A DNA stretch of 64,000 nt from Methanobacterium bryantii (GCF_002287175.1 NZ_LMVM01000003.1:1-64000), one strand, 5' to 3'. Shown: positions 16,529 to 25,203, counted from the first letter of the stretch. The notes: a model not told the origin generated them from the sequence alone. Numbers and translations: made by a program.

Positions 16529-17353
16529 TTAAAAGTTTACAACTGCGTATGTAGGGTCACTTAGCAGTGTTATGTATGTTGCAGCCCCTGCAAGGCTGGT
16601 ACCCTTAACAAGGTCATCCTGTTTCATTCCTCTAAATTCGGCACTGAGCTCGCATACGTAAACTTTAGCACCCATTTCAATAACTTCTATCATTAACTTG
16701 TCCAATCTATCGAAAGCTGGATGTTTAACCTTTTTTGCGTTACCTTTTTTGGCTATACTTACTCCATCCATGAGCAGGAATATTGTCACTTTTTTACCCA
16801 TACTGAGGGCAGCTTTTGAGAATATGAATGTGGCGTATGCACGTTCTGCATTACCTATCCCATTACTTTGTGCAACAAGTACTTTATCCCTATTAGCTAC
16901 TGCAGTGGATGTTGAAGTAGTTTTTTCTACTTTTTCCAGTAAAATATAACTCTTATTGTCATCTGTACCTTTTTCAACCACTTTACCACTCATTTCTGGA
17001 ATGGAAATGGCTATATCTTCAATGGCTTCACTACTTTTACTTTTGACCTTTAAGCGTTCTCCAGTTGCCATAGAACTAAGCTTGTCCCCTACCAGTATGA
17101 TAGGTCCGGGGCATGTTTCTCCAGTAACGTCTAATTCTACTGCTTGTGATTTTGTCATTCTAACTACAACCTGTTTATCTGAATTTTCCATTTCAAATGC
17201 GAAACCATATTTCTCTGCTATGTTTTCAAGGCCTTCTTCTGATCCTGGGCTGAGAGTTAAGATAAGCCCATCATCTGCACCGTTTTTTATAATGTTTTCT
17301 GCGAGTATAGCTGAATTAGGTGCCTTAATTCCCAGAGCTTGCACTGTTTTCAT
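16529..17353 (-). CDS. TusA-DsrE fusion, predicted sulfurtransferase
   Basis: The 274-residue protein has an N-terminal domain of about 70 residues of unclear type, a TusA/SirA domain (about 70-145) with the active-site segment TGETCPGP (the Cys-Pro-x-Pro motif) and a DsrE-like domain (about 155-274) with AYATFIFSKAALSMGKKVTIF. TusA carries persulfide sulfur on its Cys; DsrE-family proteins hand sulfur between carriers. The DsrE part has Cys in YVCELSAEFRG. AGGAGA precedes the ATG and the start lies 12 bases after the DUF169 stop. The whole operon reads as a cytoplasmic sulfur-trafficking unit. Confidence 0.82.
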   Translation of the reverse strand: MKTVQALGIKAPNSAILAENIIKNGADDGLILTLSPGSEEGLENIAEKYGFAFEMENSDKQVVVRMTKSQAVELDVTGETCPGPIILVGDKLSSMATGERLKVKSKSSEAIEDIAISIPEMSGKVVEKGTDDNKSYILLEKVEKTTSTSTAVANRDKVLVAQSNGIGNAERAYATFIFSKAALSMGKKVTIFLLMDGVSIAKKGNAKKVKHPAFDRLDKLMIEVIEMGAKVYVCELSAEFRGMKQDDLVKGTSLAGAATYITLLSDPTYAVVNF

Positions 17354-17365
17354 GGCTGTTTTCTC

Positions 17366-18049
17366 CTAAAGTTCTCCCCATTTACCTTTAAATGTTTTCA
17401 AGGCGTCAACTATATCAACGAAGTTTTTAGGGGGTATGCCTATAACAACTTCTTCATCTGCTACTTTGGCGTATTTACGTGACCCGCTACATCCGAGGGT
17501 CATGTTTGGCACTCCTCGCTCTTTTACGGCCACTACTGCATCAGCACACAATGATTGTATACCTGAATAGTCGCTGGAAATTCTACCACCTTTTGCTCTT
17601 AAATAAGCTTGAGATACTCTTAAAGCTTGTTTTGGTGTAATTACAAGAACTATTACATCTGGTTCATATTCTGCACTTTCTAAGGGTGAATAAATTGAAG
17701 CATAGTAATTTTCGCTGGATTTAGGAATAGCAGCTACGGTTTCCTGGGCACCTTCAGGGGTTTCAAAGTTTCCAAGCTGGTGGTACATCTTTCCAGAAGC
17801 TACACTCACAGGTAATGGTTCAATTCCCATTACACCGGCTCCCCCTTTGCACATGTGTTCATCAGAAGTTGCATAACCTTTATTTCCAGTTAACCTTGCG
17901 TCCTGGACAAATTCACAGTGTCTTTTCTTTTCACTTATTTTGAGATAACCTTCAGGTATTTCATCAGCGGATTTTACCAGTTTTACAGCTACAGGACTTC
18001 CTTTTAGTCCTAACAATTCTTTTAATTCTTTTACTTTTTCTTCATACAT
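17366..18049 (-). CDS. DUF169 family protein
   Basis: The roughly 227-residue product belongs to the DUF169 (ArCR, COG2043) family: KGSPVAVKL near the N-terminus, RHCEFVQDAR, EHMCKGGAGVMG, and SLCADAVVAV then LGCSGSRKYA with conserved Cys residues. Its function is unknown; several conserved cysteines suggest metal or sulfur binding. ATG at 18049 is favoured because AGAGG lies just upstream; the frame also opens with an unsupported TTG at 18067. First gene of the operon with the TusA-DsrE fusion and a membrane protein. Two palindromes in its leader (18084-18117) match one in front of the divergent regulator. Confidence 0.8.
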   Translation of the reverse strand: MYEEKVKELKELLGLKGSPVAVKLVKSADEIPEGYLKISEKKRHCEFVQDARLTGNKGYATSDEHMCKGGAGVMGIEPLPVSVASGKMYHQLGNFETPEGAQETVAAIPKSSENYYASIYSPLESAEYEPDVIVLVITPKQALRVSQAYLRAKGGRISSDYSGIQSLCADAVVAVKERGVPNMTLGCSGSRKYAKVADEEVVIGIPPKNFVDIVDALKTFKGKWGEL

Positions 18050-18083
18050 TGTATCTGCCCTCTGCAAAATGATATATTTGAAC

Positions 18084-18117
18084 TATACTTTATAGTATAA
18101 CTATACTTTATAGTATA
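18084..18117. promoter_or_regulatory. Two tandem operators TATACTTTATAGTATA
   Basis: TATACTTTATAGTATA occurs at 18084-18099 and again at 18102-18117, an 18-base repeat of TATACT-N4-AGTATA. The pair lies 35-70 bases before the start of the DUF169 operon, where its promoter should be. The same half-sites recur at 18226-18241 before the divergent regulator. Confidence 0.7.
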
Positions 18118-18225
18118 ATTTCTACTATTTAAACTTTGTCCTTTGATAAAATGAAAAACATGCCTATATAAAAGAATAACGCGAAATACGTGCAGTAGGT
18201 AATATTTATATATAAGTTAATAAAT

Positions 18226-18241
18226 TATACTATATAGTATA
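18226..18241. promoter_or_regulatory. Perfect palindrome TATACTATATAGTATA before the HTH-GAF regulator
   Basis: A 16-bp perfect palindrome with the same half-sites as the two operators at 18084-18117. It lies just downstream of the TATA-like TTTATATATAAG (about 18205-18215) and 11 bases before the regulator's ATG, so it spans the expected transcription start. Autoregulation by the HTH protein is the simplest reading. Confidence 0.7.
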
Positions 18242-18251
18242 AAGAATTGAG

Positions 18252-19907
18252 ATGGAGATCATGGAAGAATTATCAAATACAGAAAGGCTGATTGTGTCAT
18301 ATATAAGATTTCACCCGCCTGAAGACTGCATGCTGGATAAAATAACGAGGGGTACAAGCAGGAGCCGAGCTACTGTGCTTAAGTATCTTGAAATATTGCA
18401 TGCAAAAGGAATATTAGATTTTAAATTTGTGGGCAGGAGTAAATTGTGGTTTTTAAAACAAGCTATCCCTGAAAAACCTGAAATCATATCTGAACCTGTT
18501 GATCTTGACATTCAAGAAACAAAGGAGCTTGTATCAGCTGCTTCAAGACTGCATGCACTAAGGTCAAAGGAACTGGAACTTAAAATGTTAATTGACAGTC
18601 CAGATGCATTAATATTCACTGTTAATATGCATATGGATATCATAACATTTAATAATACGTTTGATACATTCTTTCCAGCAAAAAAGAATCTACGTGACAT
18701 AATAAGCAGTGAACAAATAAATATGATTGAAAACCTTACGCGATCATTGAGTTTGAAGGATAATATAACCCTTGAAATAGATATGATGGAAAAGTTGGAC
18801 ATATACAGACCCTATAAAATATCAATGCAGCCGATTTTGGATGATAATGAAACTGTTATTGGTATTGTTATTATAGGGGAAGAACTTTCACGATCCAGAC
18901 GTACAAAGCGCGAGTTAGAAACACTGTTATCAATAGCTCAGGCTGCAAGTTCAGCAAGTAGTGAAGAACAGCTTATGGAAGAAGCAACAGTAAGTATCAA
19001 AGATATAATTCCATATGAATATTGTACGATATTTTTAAAGGATAATGGAAATATAATACCCGCTTACGAAACATCGGAGTCAACTGCCGAATTACTTCCA
19101 CATGTTAAAGGATTTATTGAAAAAAGTATGAATACGCTGGAGGCAAAATCTGCCGGGAATGGAGACTTTTATCTTGAAAATGTCAAATCAGTAATGGAAG
19201 ACATGTCTATTTCTTTGATGCTGTCTATTCCCATTATCGATGAAGATTCTGCAATTGGTTCTATACTTCTACTGACTACTTTAACTTCAGTTAGCTCTGT
19301 AAGCATTGAAAATGTAGAGATGGCTGCCGATGAACTTTCAGGATATCTTAAGATGCAGAGGTTAACCAGTGAGAAAGAGGAATTTGCCAACACTTTGCTT
19401 GCAATGAACCAGATTTCAACTGTACTCAATTCCACAAGCAACGAAGATGAAATGCTTGAAAAGGCTGTAAAATCCACTATTAATTCACTGGGCTTTGAAA
19501 TGGGTTGTATTTATCTAAATGATGATAAAGAAGAATTAACTTTAAGGGTACACCGAAATCTTCCTGAAGGTCTTAAGAATATGTGCATGGCTGGCATGTT
19601 TAAAGATCTCTTCAGTAAAACCCTTGAAAAACAGAATTTAGTATATATAACGTCTGAATCTGAAGAATATGAATCCCTTGAACCTGCAGTTAAAGCAAAT
19701 GGTATAAGAACTATGTTAATATTACCCATTAAAAGCGGCGATAATATAATAGGTCTTTTAAATATGGGCAGCAGACAGATAAAACATTACAATGATATTA
19801 GTCTCGAAAATCTTAGTTCTATTGGTTTGCAATTAGGTTTAGCTCTTGAAAAATCAAGATTAGCAATTAAACTAAAGGTAGAAAGTAACAGAGATACACA
19901 TATTTAA
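18252..19907 (+). CDS. HTH-PAS-GAF-GAF transcriptional regulator
   Basis: The 551-residue protein has an N-terminal winged helix (about 8-70, TRGTSRSRATVLKYLEILHA), a PAS-like domain (about 112-215, IDSPDALIFTV) and two GAF domains (about 220-375 and 383-540). GAF and PAS domains bind small ligands or redox cofactors; both GAFs contain Cys (CTIFLKD; GCIYLND). It is divergent from the DUF169/TusA-DsrE operon and shares its palindromic sites, so it most likely controls that operon and itself. The start is ATG 18252 or the ATG at 18261. Confidence 0.8.
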   Translation: MEIMEELSNTERLIVSYIRFHPPEDCMLDKITRGTSRSRATVLKYLEILHAKGILDFKFVGRSKLWFLKQAIPEKPEIISEPVDLDIQETKELVSAASRLHALRSKELELKMLIDSPDALIFTVNMHMDIITFNNTFDTFFPAKKNLRDIISSEQINMIENLTRSLSLKDNITLEIDMMEKLDIYRPYKISMQPILDDNETVIGIVIIGEELSRSRRTKRELETLLSIAQAASSASSEEQLMEEATVSIKDIIPYEYCTIFLKDNGNIIPAYETSESTAELLPHVKGFIEKSMNTLEAKSAGNGDFYLENVKSVMEDMSISLMLSIPIIDEDSAIGSILLLTTLTSVSSVSIENVEMAADELSGYLKMQRLTSEKEEFANTLLAMNQISTVLNSTSNEDEMLEKAVKSTINSLGFEMGCIYLNDDKEELTLRVHRNLPEGLKNMCMAGMFKDLFSKTLEKQNLVYITSESEEYESLEPAVKANGIRTMLILPIKSGDNIIGLLNMGSRQIKHYNDISLENLSSIGLQLGLALEKSRLAIKLKVESNRDTHI

Positions 19908-19988
19908 TTTTATACTAAAGATAACTCTTAATTAATAATTATATATAAACCAAATTTAGTATTAAATAACATAAAATCGGAGCGCAAA

Positions 19989-20552
19989 ATGACATTTTCA
20001 TTGTATATACTCATAATTCTAGCAATAATTGGACTTTTTTTAATATGGATATTCTGGTCAAGTATTATAGGTGCTGGATTTCAGCCTACTTCTAAAAAAT
20101 TGGTTAAACAGATGTTGGATATGGCAGAAATAGGTCCAGAAGATATTGTATATGATCTCGGCTCTGGCGACGGTAGAATTGTGATTAATGCTGTTAAAAT
20201 ATATAATGCAAAGGCAGTAGGGTTGGAAGCAGATCCGTCCCGCGTATTCTGGTCCAGATTAGTCATAACACTTTCAGGTATTGGAAACAGGGCCAAAATT
20301 ATATGGGGAAATTTTTTCAATCAAAATATCAGTGAAGCTACAGTGGTAACTTTATTTTTAAGTGATACTGCCAATCAAAAATTAAAATCTAAGTTTCTGG
20401 AAGAGTTAAAGCCAGGAACTAGAATTGTTTCATATGTCTGGAAATTCAGAGGGTGGAAACCTGTAAAAGCAGATGAAACTGAAGAGATTTATTTGTATGT
20501 AATAGGTCAAAGTAACTTATCACTAAAAGAATGTAATATACGCTATTATTAG
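19989..20552 (+). CDS. Membrane-anchored SAM-dependent methyltransferase
   Basis: The 187-residue protein has one N-terminal transmembrane helix (about 3-24), then a class I methyltransferase core with motif I YDLGSGDGRIV (about 55-65) and acidic end of strand 2 (EAD, about 79). The layout of a single helix, a short linker with a QPT segment and a DLGSGDGR motif resembles FAM173/ATPSCKMT lysine methyltransferases, which modify membrane protein subunits. That identity is an inference. CGGAG precedes the ATG. It is convergent with the hydrolase at 20561. Confidence 0.78.
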   Translation: MTFSLYILIILAIIGLFLIWIFWSSIIGAGFQPTSKKLVKQMLDMAEIGPEDIVYDLGSGDGRIVINAVKIYNAKAVGLEADPSRVFWSRLVITLSGIGNRAKIIWGNFFNQNISEATVVTLFLSDTANQKLKSKFLEELKPGTRIVSYVWKFRGWKPVKADETEEIYLYVIGQSNLSLKECNIRYY

Positions 20553-20560
20553 GCCCATGT

Positions 20561-21214
20561 TTAATTAGTTAATTCTGACACAATCCAATCATATACTATC
20601 TGGTGGACTTTTTCAGAAGATTCATCCAGACAATGTGCATTTCCAGTTAATATAAGTATTTCCTTTGGATCATGTGCTTTATTGTAAACTTGTTTAGAGC
20701 AGTTAATGGGAAGAACCGGATCATCAGATCCATGGATAATTAATATGGAAGTACCTTGAGAAAAATTAGAAACTGAATCAGTCCCGTGGCTTTGAGTTGA
20801 AAGTGTAACTACAGTCTTAACAGAACTGGATAATGCAGCAGCTTGAATCACCACTGCTCCTCCAATTGAATGGCCAACTAAAGCAATTTTAGATGCCCCT
20901 ATATTTTTTAAAAACTTAATTCCAGCAAGTACATCATATACCGATTCTTTGATATCATGAGGATATCTGTAGCGGATTCTAAGGGAAGATATGTTATTTT
21001 TTTTAAGTTTTTCAGATAGATCGGGGTATAATTCTTCAGCTGGCGTGTCCCAACCTCCACCTACTCCACCTACCCAAATTACGCTTAAATTGTTACTGTC
21101 AACTTTATAAAATCGGCAGGATACTTCACCTCTATCAGTTATCAATTCTACAGGAATATAACCATTTTTAGCATTTTCTCCCATAATTTCTTTGATATCT
21201 ATTTTAATATCCAT
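20561..21214 (-). CDS. Alpha/beta hydrolase
   Basis: The 217-residue protein has the nucleophile elbow GHSIGGA (Ser near residue 116), an acid in the HGSDDPVLP segment and a catalytic His in GNAHCLDE. This is a complete Ser-Asp-His triad in a dienelactone-hydrolase-like fold. The substrate is unknown. AGAGGA precedes the ATG. It has no operon partner. Confidence 0.8.
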   Translation of the reverse strand: MDIKIDIKEIMGENAKNGYIPVELITDRGEVSCRFYKVDSNNLSVIWVGGVGGGWDTPAEELYPDLSEKLKKNNISSLRIRYRYPHDIKESVYDVLAGIKFLKNIGASKIALVGHSIGGAVVIQAAALSSSVKTVVTLSTQSHGTDSVSNFSQGTSILIIHGSDDPVLPINCSKQVYNKAHDPKEILILTGNAHCLDESSEKVHQIVYDWIVSELTN

Positions 21215-21375
21215 TATATTTCCTCTTTTTAAGCTTGATATGAATTTATAAATTAAAATACGGTGCTTTAACTGTTTAATAAAATATATTTACTTAAATT
21301 TTAGATAATATTAGTAATAATTATTTATATTTTATTATTATAATAATTATCAACAGAAAATGTCCCAAGATGTCT

Positions 21376-21790
21376 ACATATATCCTACTCGAATTTGGTA
21401 TTCAATTCAATCTTTTTTAGTGGCATCATCTAATCAAAGATATTTTGGCCTCCTAATAAAAACAATCGAAATAAGAGGATTAGTGAATTAAGAAAACAAT
21501 TAAATATTGATGATGATTCAATTTCTAATGATAGAAGAATGAGAAATCATTTTGAGCATTTTGATGAGCGTATAGATAAGTAGATATTAAATTCAAATGA
21601 TCACAAATTTAATGATTTAAATATTAGTACTATGCCTTTTATAGGTGAAAATATAGATAAATATGATTTTTTACGTAATTATGATTTAAGTAAACATAAA
21701 ATTACTTTTTGGACAGATGAATATTTTTTAATGCCTATATTTGATGAAATTATCCAGTTGTATGATAAAGTATCAAAACAAATATTTTGA
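21376..21790 (+). pseudogene. Broken gene of a hypothetical protein
   Basis: The frame ending in TGA at 21788-21790 reads NKRISELRKQLNIDDDSISN from about 21470. It continues RRMRNHFEHFDERIDK, then a TAG at 21581-21583 where TGG (Trp) would be expected, then ILNSNDHKFNDLNISTMPF and FWTDEYFLMPIFDEIIQLYD. A preceding piece, WYSIQSFLVASSN (from 21396), is in another frame. One nonsense codon plus at least one frameshift make this a decayed gene. I do not recognise the family. The rest of 21215-21900 is AT-rich with nothing seen. Confidence 0.6.
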
Positions 21791-21879
21791 AACAACCACT
21801 GAATACTTTTAACTAACTTAATTATTTAAAACATTCAATAAAATTGTCTAAAATTTAGTATGATCTGTTTAAATTATTA

Positions 21880-21945
21880 TTTTATGTTTATATACTTTAC
21901 ATTTTTATGGACAGATGCAACTGCACATTTATGATTTATTTTTTA
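21880..21945 (+). repeat. Repeated intergenic element with T-rich end, copy A
   Basis: This copy overlaps the last bases of the response-regulator gene at 21936 on the other strand. It shares TATACTTTACATT and TGCAACTGCA-c/t-ATTTATGA with copies at 22485-22551 and 38679-38738, ending in a T-run. Confidence 0.4.
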
Positions 21946-22370
21946 TTTAAGCTAAGCCAAAATTTTTCTATGGAATTTACTACATTTATATTTTCTTCTA
22001 AAGTTTTTGGTTTATATAACAATAAATTAGGGCAGTTTTGTATTTCAAGAGTTTCTATTTCATTTAAAGAACTTAAAATAACAGTAGGGATGCATTTTGT
22101 AGCTTCTCTTTTAATAATTATATCTAAAATTTTTTTCCTAACTTCATTATGGTAAGTTATGATATCAGATATTATGAGGTCTGGTTTTCCTGATTTTTTG
22201 AATTCATTTGTTTGAAATATCATTTTCAAGGCTTGTTCTGCATTTCCAGCGAAACTTATGTTGTAGGAAAGTTCAGAATATTTGAAAGCTTCAATTAACA
22301 GCTCCAAATTTTTTGGATTTCTTTCAATAATCAGAATTTCAACGGGCTTTACATTATTTGGAGTGACCAT
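21936..22370 (-). CDS. Response-regulator receiver domain, partly degenerate
   Basis: The 144-residue protein is a single receiver domain of the Rcp1-like type. The phosphoryl-accepting Asp is present (PDLIISD), as are the Ser of VILSS and the Lys of LLYKPK. The usual acidic pair near the N-terminus is altered: ILIIERNPKN rather than ILLVEDN, so one acidic residue is replaced by Arg. Mg2+ binding and phosphorylation may be weakened. No output domain. It probably takes phosphate from a soluble kinase elsewhere. A TATA-like sequence about 28 bases upstream suggests a leaderless message. Confidence 0.78.
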   Translation of the reverse strand: MVTPNNVKPVEILIIERNPKNLELLIEAFKYSELSYNISFAGNAEQALKMIFQTNEFKKSGKPDLIISDIITYHNEVRKKILDIIIKREATKCIPTVILSSLNEIETLEIQNCPNLLLYKPKTLEENINVVNSIEKFWLSLNKK

Positions 22371-22429
22371 AATAATATTATTACATAGATATTTAATAAA
22401 TATTGTGAAATTATTACAAAAAATAACCT

Positions 22430-22551
22430 GGACATCACAAAGAAGTCCAGGAATACTAATGTTTATGACAAATTTAACTATTGTTATATGTTATATATGC
22501 TTTGCATATTTTGTGATAGATGCAGCTGCATATTTATGACATTATTTTTTC
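22430..22551 (+). ncRNA. Repeated intergenic element with T-rich end, copy B
   Basis: The element begins with CCTGGAC...GTCCAGG (about 22432-22456). It ends with GATGCAGCTGCATATTTATG (22519-22538) and a run of T at 22545-22550. The last 65 bases resemble 21880-21945 and 38679-38738. An RNA end or terminator is plausible. It lies upstream of the thioesterase gene. Confidence 0.35.
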
Positions 22552-22591
22552 AAAAAATTTATAAAATTAATTTTAGTTATATATCAATTAT

Positions 22592-23008
22592 ATGAAAAAT
22601 AATGGAAAACAAAAACAAGAAATTTCTATCATAAAACAAGATAAATTTGCTGAATATGCAGGTATAGAACTACTTGAAGTTGAAGAAGGATGGGCAAAAT
22701 CTAAAATGGAAATAACTGAAAATCATCTCAATGGGATTGGAACTGTTCACGGCGGGGCTATATTTACTTTAGCAGATTTTACCTTTGCTGCTGCTGCAAA
22801 TTCTTACAAAACTGTTACAGTAGCCATAAATGCAAATATATCCTTTATGAAAGCCGCTAGATCTGGAACTCTATTTGCAGAAGCAGAAGAAATATCTACA
22901 AATCCAAAGCTCGGTACTTATACAATTACAGTTACTGATGATAACAGTAAATTAATAGCAATCTTTCAGGGGATGGCCTATAGAAAAAAAGATAAAATAG
23001 ATATTTAA
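22592..23008 (+). CDS. PaaI-family hotdog thioesterase
   Basis: The 138-residue hotdog-fold protein has the family motif HLNGIGTVHGGAIFTLADF, where the HGG and following Asp shape the active site. Family members hydrolyse acyl-CoA thioesters, often aromatic. The gene appears leaderless: a TATA-like TTTATAAAATT lies about 34 bases before the ATG and there is no ribosome site. The first 25 codons are echoed in a broken copy at 37574. Confidence 0.88.
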   Translation: MKNNGKQKQEISIIKQDKFAEYAGIELLEVEEGWAKSKMEITENHLNGIGTVHGGAIFTLADFTFAAAANSYKTVTVAINANISFMKAARSGTLFAEAEEISTNPKLGTYTITVTDDNSKLIAIFQGMAYRKKDKIDI

Positions 23009-23074
23009 ATGTTAAATTAAAGCTAAAAAAAACTTATTATTTTTTAATAGGATATCAAAGAGATAAACTGGTGG

Positions 23075-23226
23075 TTATTTTAAAAATAGTATAGCTATAC
23101 CTATTATTATCATTGTAACTAAAAAACCAATGATAATAGTACTAATAATTTTAGAACTGTTTTCATATATTTTACATAACAAATCTAAAACCCCTAATAA
23201 TATATAGATGATGACAAGTCTAACGA
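23075..23226 (-). other. Possible remnant or unconventional small membrane peptide ORF
   Basis: The minus frame reads LVIIYILLGVLDLLCKIYEN and then a hydrophobic helix, IISTIIIGFLVTMIIIGIAI, to a TAA at 23075. No ATG, GTG or TTG is well placed at its beginning. It lies downstream of the two secreted-protein genes on the same strand. It may be a decayed gene. Confidence 0.25.
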
Positions 23227-23305
23227 CTTAAAAAACACTTCTTTAAATTAAACCTAAAAAATTTAACATTTTCTCATCACAAAAATAAAAAGAAATTAAT
23301 GGAGT

Positions 23306-23692
23306 TTACCAGTATTTTTTGTATATTCTCCAGTAGTACTGTGCTGCAGTTAATTTTGTTTTGACATAATGTAAATCAACTGGATTTACAAACTGTTTAC
23401 GGGTTTCTTCATATTTAAGAGTGGTCTTTGTTATTTTTTTAAGTGTTGTAACAGAATTAAAGTTTAATTCATATTTTTTAGTGTTGGGATTTTTATAATA
23501 ATGATTAGCGTATACTTTTAGGAAATTGTTGTTGTATTGATACGTTTTCCATACTACTTTTACATGATTTGCTGAATCTATATATTTTGTACCGTGATCT
23601 ACTACTTTTACTGCTGCTGCTGGTTCAGCAAATTGGAAACCAACAAAAAACATAAATAAAACACTTAAAATCAGAAATATATTTTTATTCAT
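23306..23692 (-). CDS. Small secreted protein, family member 1
   Basis: The 128-residue protein has a signal peptide (MNKNIFLILSVLFMFFVGFQ..., cleavage likely after PAAA near residue 27). The mature part of about 100 residues carries the family features WKTYQYNNNFLK and KLTAAQYYWRIYK. There are no cysteines in the mature part. Paralogues occur at 23707-24132 and 53003-53401. It follows member 2 by 14 bases in an operon. A beta-rich secreted domain is likely; function is unknown and the family is not recognised. Confidence 0.75.
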   Translation of the reverse strand: MNKNIFLILSVLFMFFVGFQFAEPAAAVKVVDHGTKYIDSANHVKVVWKTYQYNNNFLKVYANHYYKNPNTKKYELNFNSVTTLKKITKTTLKYEETRKQFVNPVDLHYVKTKLTAAQYYWRIYKKYW

Positions 23693-23706
23693 ATTTTTAC
23701 CCCTTT

Positions 23707-24132
23707 CTACATGATATTATCTTTCATTAATCTCTGAGGTCTAAATACTCTCCAGTAGTATTGAGCTCCTGTCAATTTTGTTTTTGTGTAAGTTATTTCA
23801 ACGGGATCAGTACTGAAATCAGATAATAGCTCTGCTATATTTGTAGTTTTAAGTGATGTTTTTGTAACCTTTGCAAATACAAATTCCTCATCATCACCGT
23901 ACTCATATTTTTTAGTTTTTTCATTTCTAAGGTATTTTGCAACGTACGTTTTTAAGAAATTGTTGTTGTACTGGTATGTCTTCCAGGTTAATTTGATATA
24001 ACCATCCTGACCATTCCATGCATATTTTGAGCCTTGATCCACAACTTTTACTGCTGCTGCGGGTTCAGCAAACTGAAAACCGACAAAAAACACAAACAAA
24101 ACACTTAACATCAAATATATGTTTTTGTTCAC
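23707..24132 (-). CDS. Small secreted protein, family member 2
   Basis: The 141-residue protein has the same signal peptide and core (WKTYQYNNNFLKTYVAKY, TKLTGAQYYWRVF) as its neighbour at 23306. It starts with GTG at 24132, with AAGGAGG placed as in the distant paralogue at 53003. The leader carries a 35-base block identical to the one before that paralogue. It is the first gene of a two-gene operon. Confidence 0.75.
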   Translation of the reverse strand: MNKNIYLMLSVLFVFFVGFQFAEPAAAVKVVDQGSKYAWNGQDGYIKLTWKTYQYNNNFLKTYVAKYLRNEKTKKYEYGDDEEFVFAKVTKTSLKTTNIAELLSDFSTDPVEITYTKTKLTGAQYYWRVFRPQRLMKDNIM

Positions 24133-24192
24133 TTTTTTACCTCCTTAATTCCTGCATCCAATTTTCAAATATGTAACTTCCAATATTCAGAA

Positions 24193-24227
24193 GTTACAAT
24201 TAAAAAGTAACATTTTAAATATATAAA
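24193..24227 (-). promoter_or_regulatory. Shared promoter-operator of the secreted-protein operon
   Basis: Read on the minus strand, a TATA box (TTTATATATTTAAA) is followed by GTTAC-N9-GTAAC (24193-24211 on the plus strand). The 35 bases are identical to 52919-52953 in front of the third paralogue, 28 kb away. The inverted repeat lies where transcription should start, so it is a likely regulator site. Confidence 0.65.
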
Positions 24228-24309
24228 TTTTTCTATATATTGAGATTTCTACATGTTTCAAAAAACGTAAATCTAGAAAAAATAAATAAAAATAAATCCT
24301 GTTTTTAAA

Positions 24310-25203
24310 TTATAAACCTATCATAATTTTAGCTATTACAAAAACAACAGGCCATAATATAAATTCCATATCAGCTAGGGTGTGGGATACAGTTTCCAGT
24401 TCTTTATCATTGGTTTTTTCTGCCTTTTTGATATAGTAAAAGCTATACATACCTAAGAATGCTGAAGCAAGAGCAAACAGTGGCACTGCATTGATGTATA
24501 CTCCCACAACTAAAGGAATGAATGAAATAATGTTTAAAGCTTGCAGAATGTTTATTGCACCTTTTTTTCCCAGCATTACAGGGAGTGTTTTTAAGCCTTC
24601 AGACCTATCATTTTCTATATCCTTCAAATCAAAGAACATAACATTGTTCATGACCCTCATAAATATAAATGAAAATGCTATTATAAAAGATATGTTAATA
24701 CTCATTGAATAGTAAAAAAGAGGGAAAAATGCCCCTACTAATGCCCATGTTAGTGCTGTGAACATGTTTTTAAATACGGGAATCTTTTTTGTTAGGTTTT
24801 TGAGCACCACGTTGTACAGTATCCCACCGGCCATTATAGCCACTATAAAAACAACCATCCCCCAGTTTGAATATAATACCAGCAGAGAAACTAAAAATAA
24901 ACTGTAAAAAGCAAATACAAAGGGATATCTATCAGCTTTCCTTTTTAAAAAAGTAGCCCTTTCTGAATTATTTTTAATATCCTTATCGATATCTTTATAG
25001 TAATCGTAGCTGTAAATTATCAAAGGCAGCAAATATGATATTAGCAGCATGGGTATAGAAATTTTGATATCCAAAATAATCGATGTGGATATTATAAAAC
25101 AGGGACTGCACAGTGCAGCTAAATATCCTCCATAGGTAATTTCATTTTTTAAATATTTCAAAGATTTAAATTCAATATTTCTATAATTGGCGTTCGAATG
25201 CAT
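24310..25203 (-). CDS. UbiA-family prenyltransferase
   Basis: The roughly 297-residue integral membrane protein has eight to nine helices and the two Asp-rich motifs of the UbiA superfamily: SYDYYKDIDKDIKNN near 70-85 and DLKDIENDRSEG near 190-202. These bind the Mg-diphosphate of an isoprenyl donor. Archaeal members make membrane ethers or prenylated quinone/haem-like products; the acceptor here cannot be told. The ATG at 25203 is preferred since GGAGG lies just before it; an upstream in-frame ATG at 25239 lacks a site. Confidence 0.85.
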   Translation of the reverse strand: MHSNANYRNIEFKSLKYLKNEITYGGYLAALCSPCFIISTSIILDIKISIPMLLISYLLPLIIYSYDYYKDIDKDIKNNSERATFLKRKADRYPFVFAFYSLFLVSLLVLYSNWGMVVFIVAIMAGGILYNVVLKNLTKKIPVFKNMFTALTWALVGAFFPLFYYSMSINISFIIAFSFIFMRVMNNVMFFDLKDIENDRSEGLKTLPVMLGKKGAINILQALNIISFIPLVVGVYINAVPLFALASAFLGMYSFYYIKKAEKTNDKELETVSHTLADMEFILWPVVFVIAKIMIGL

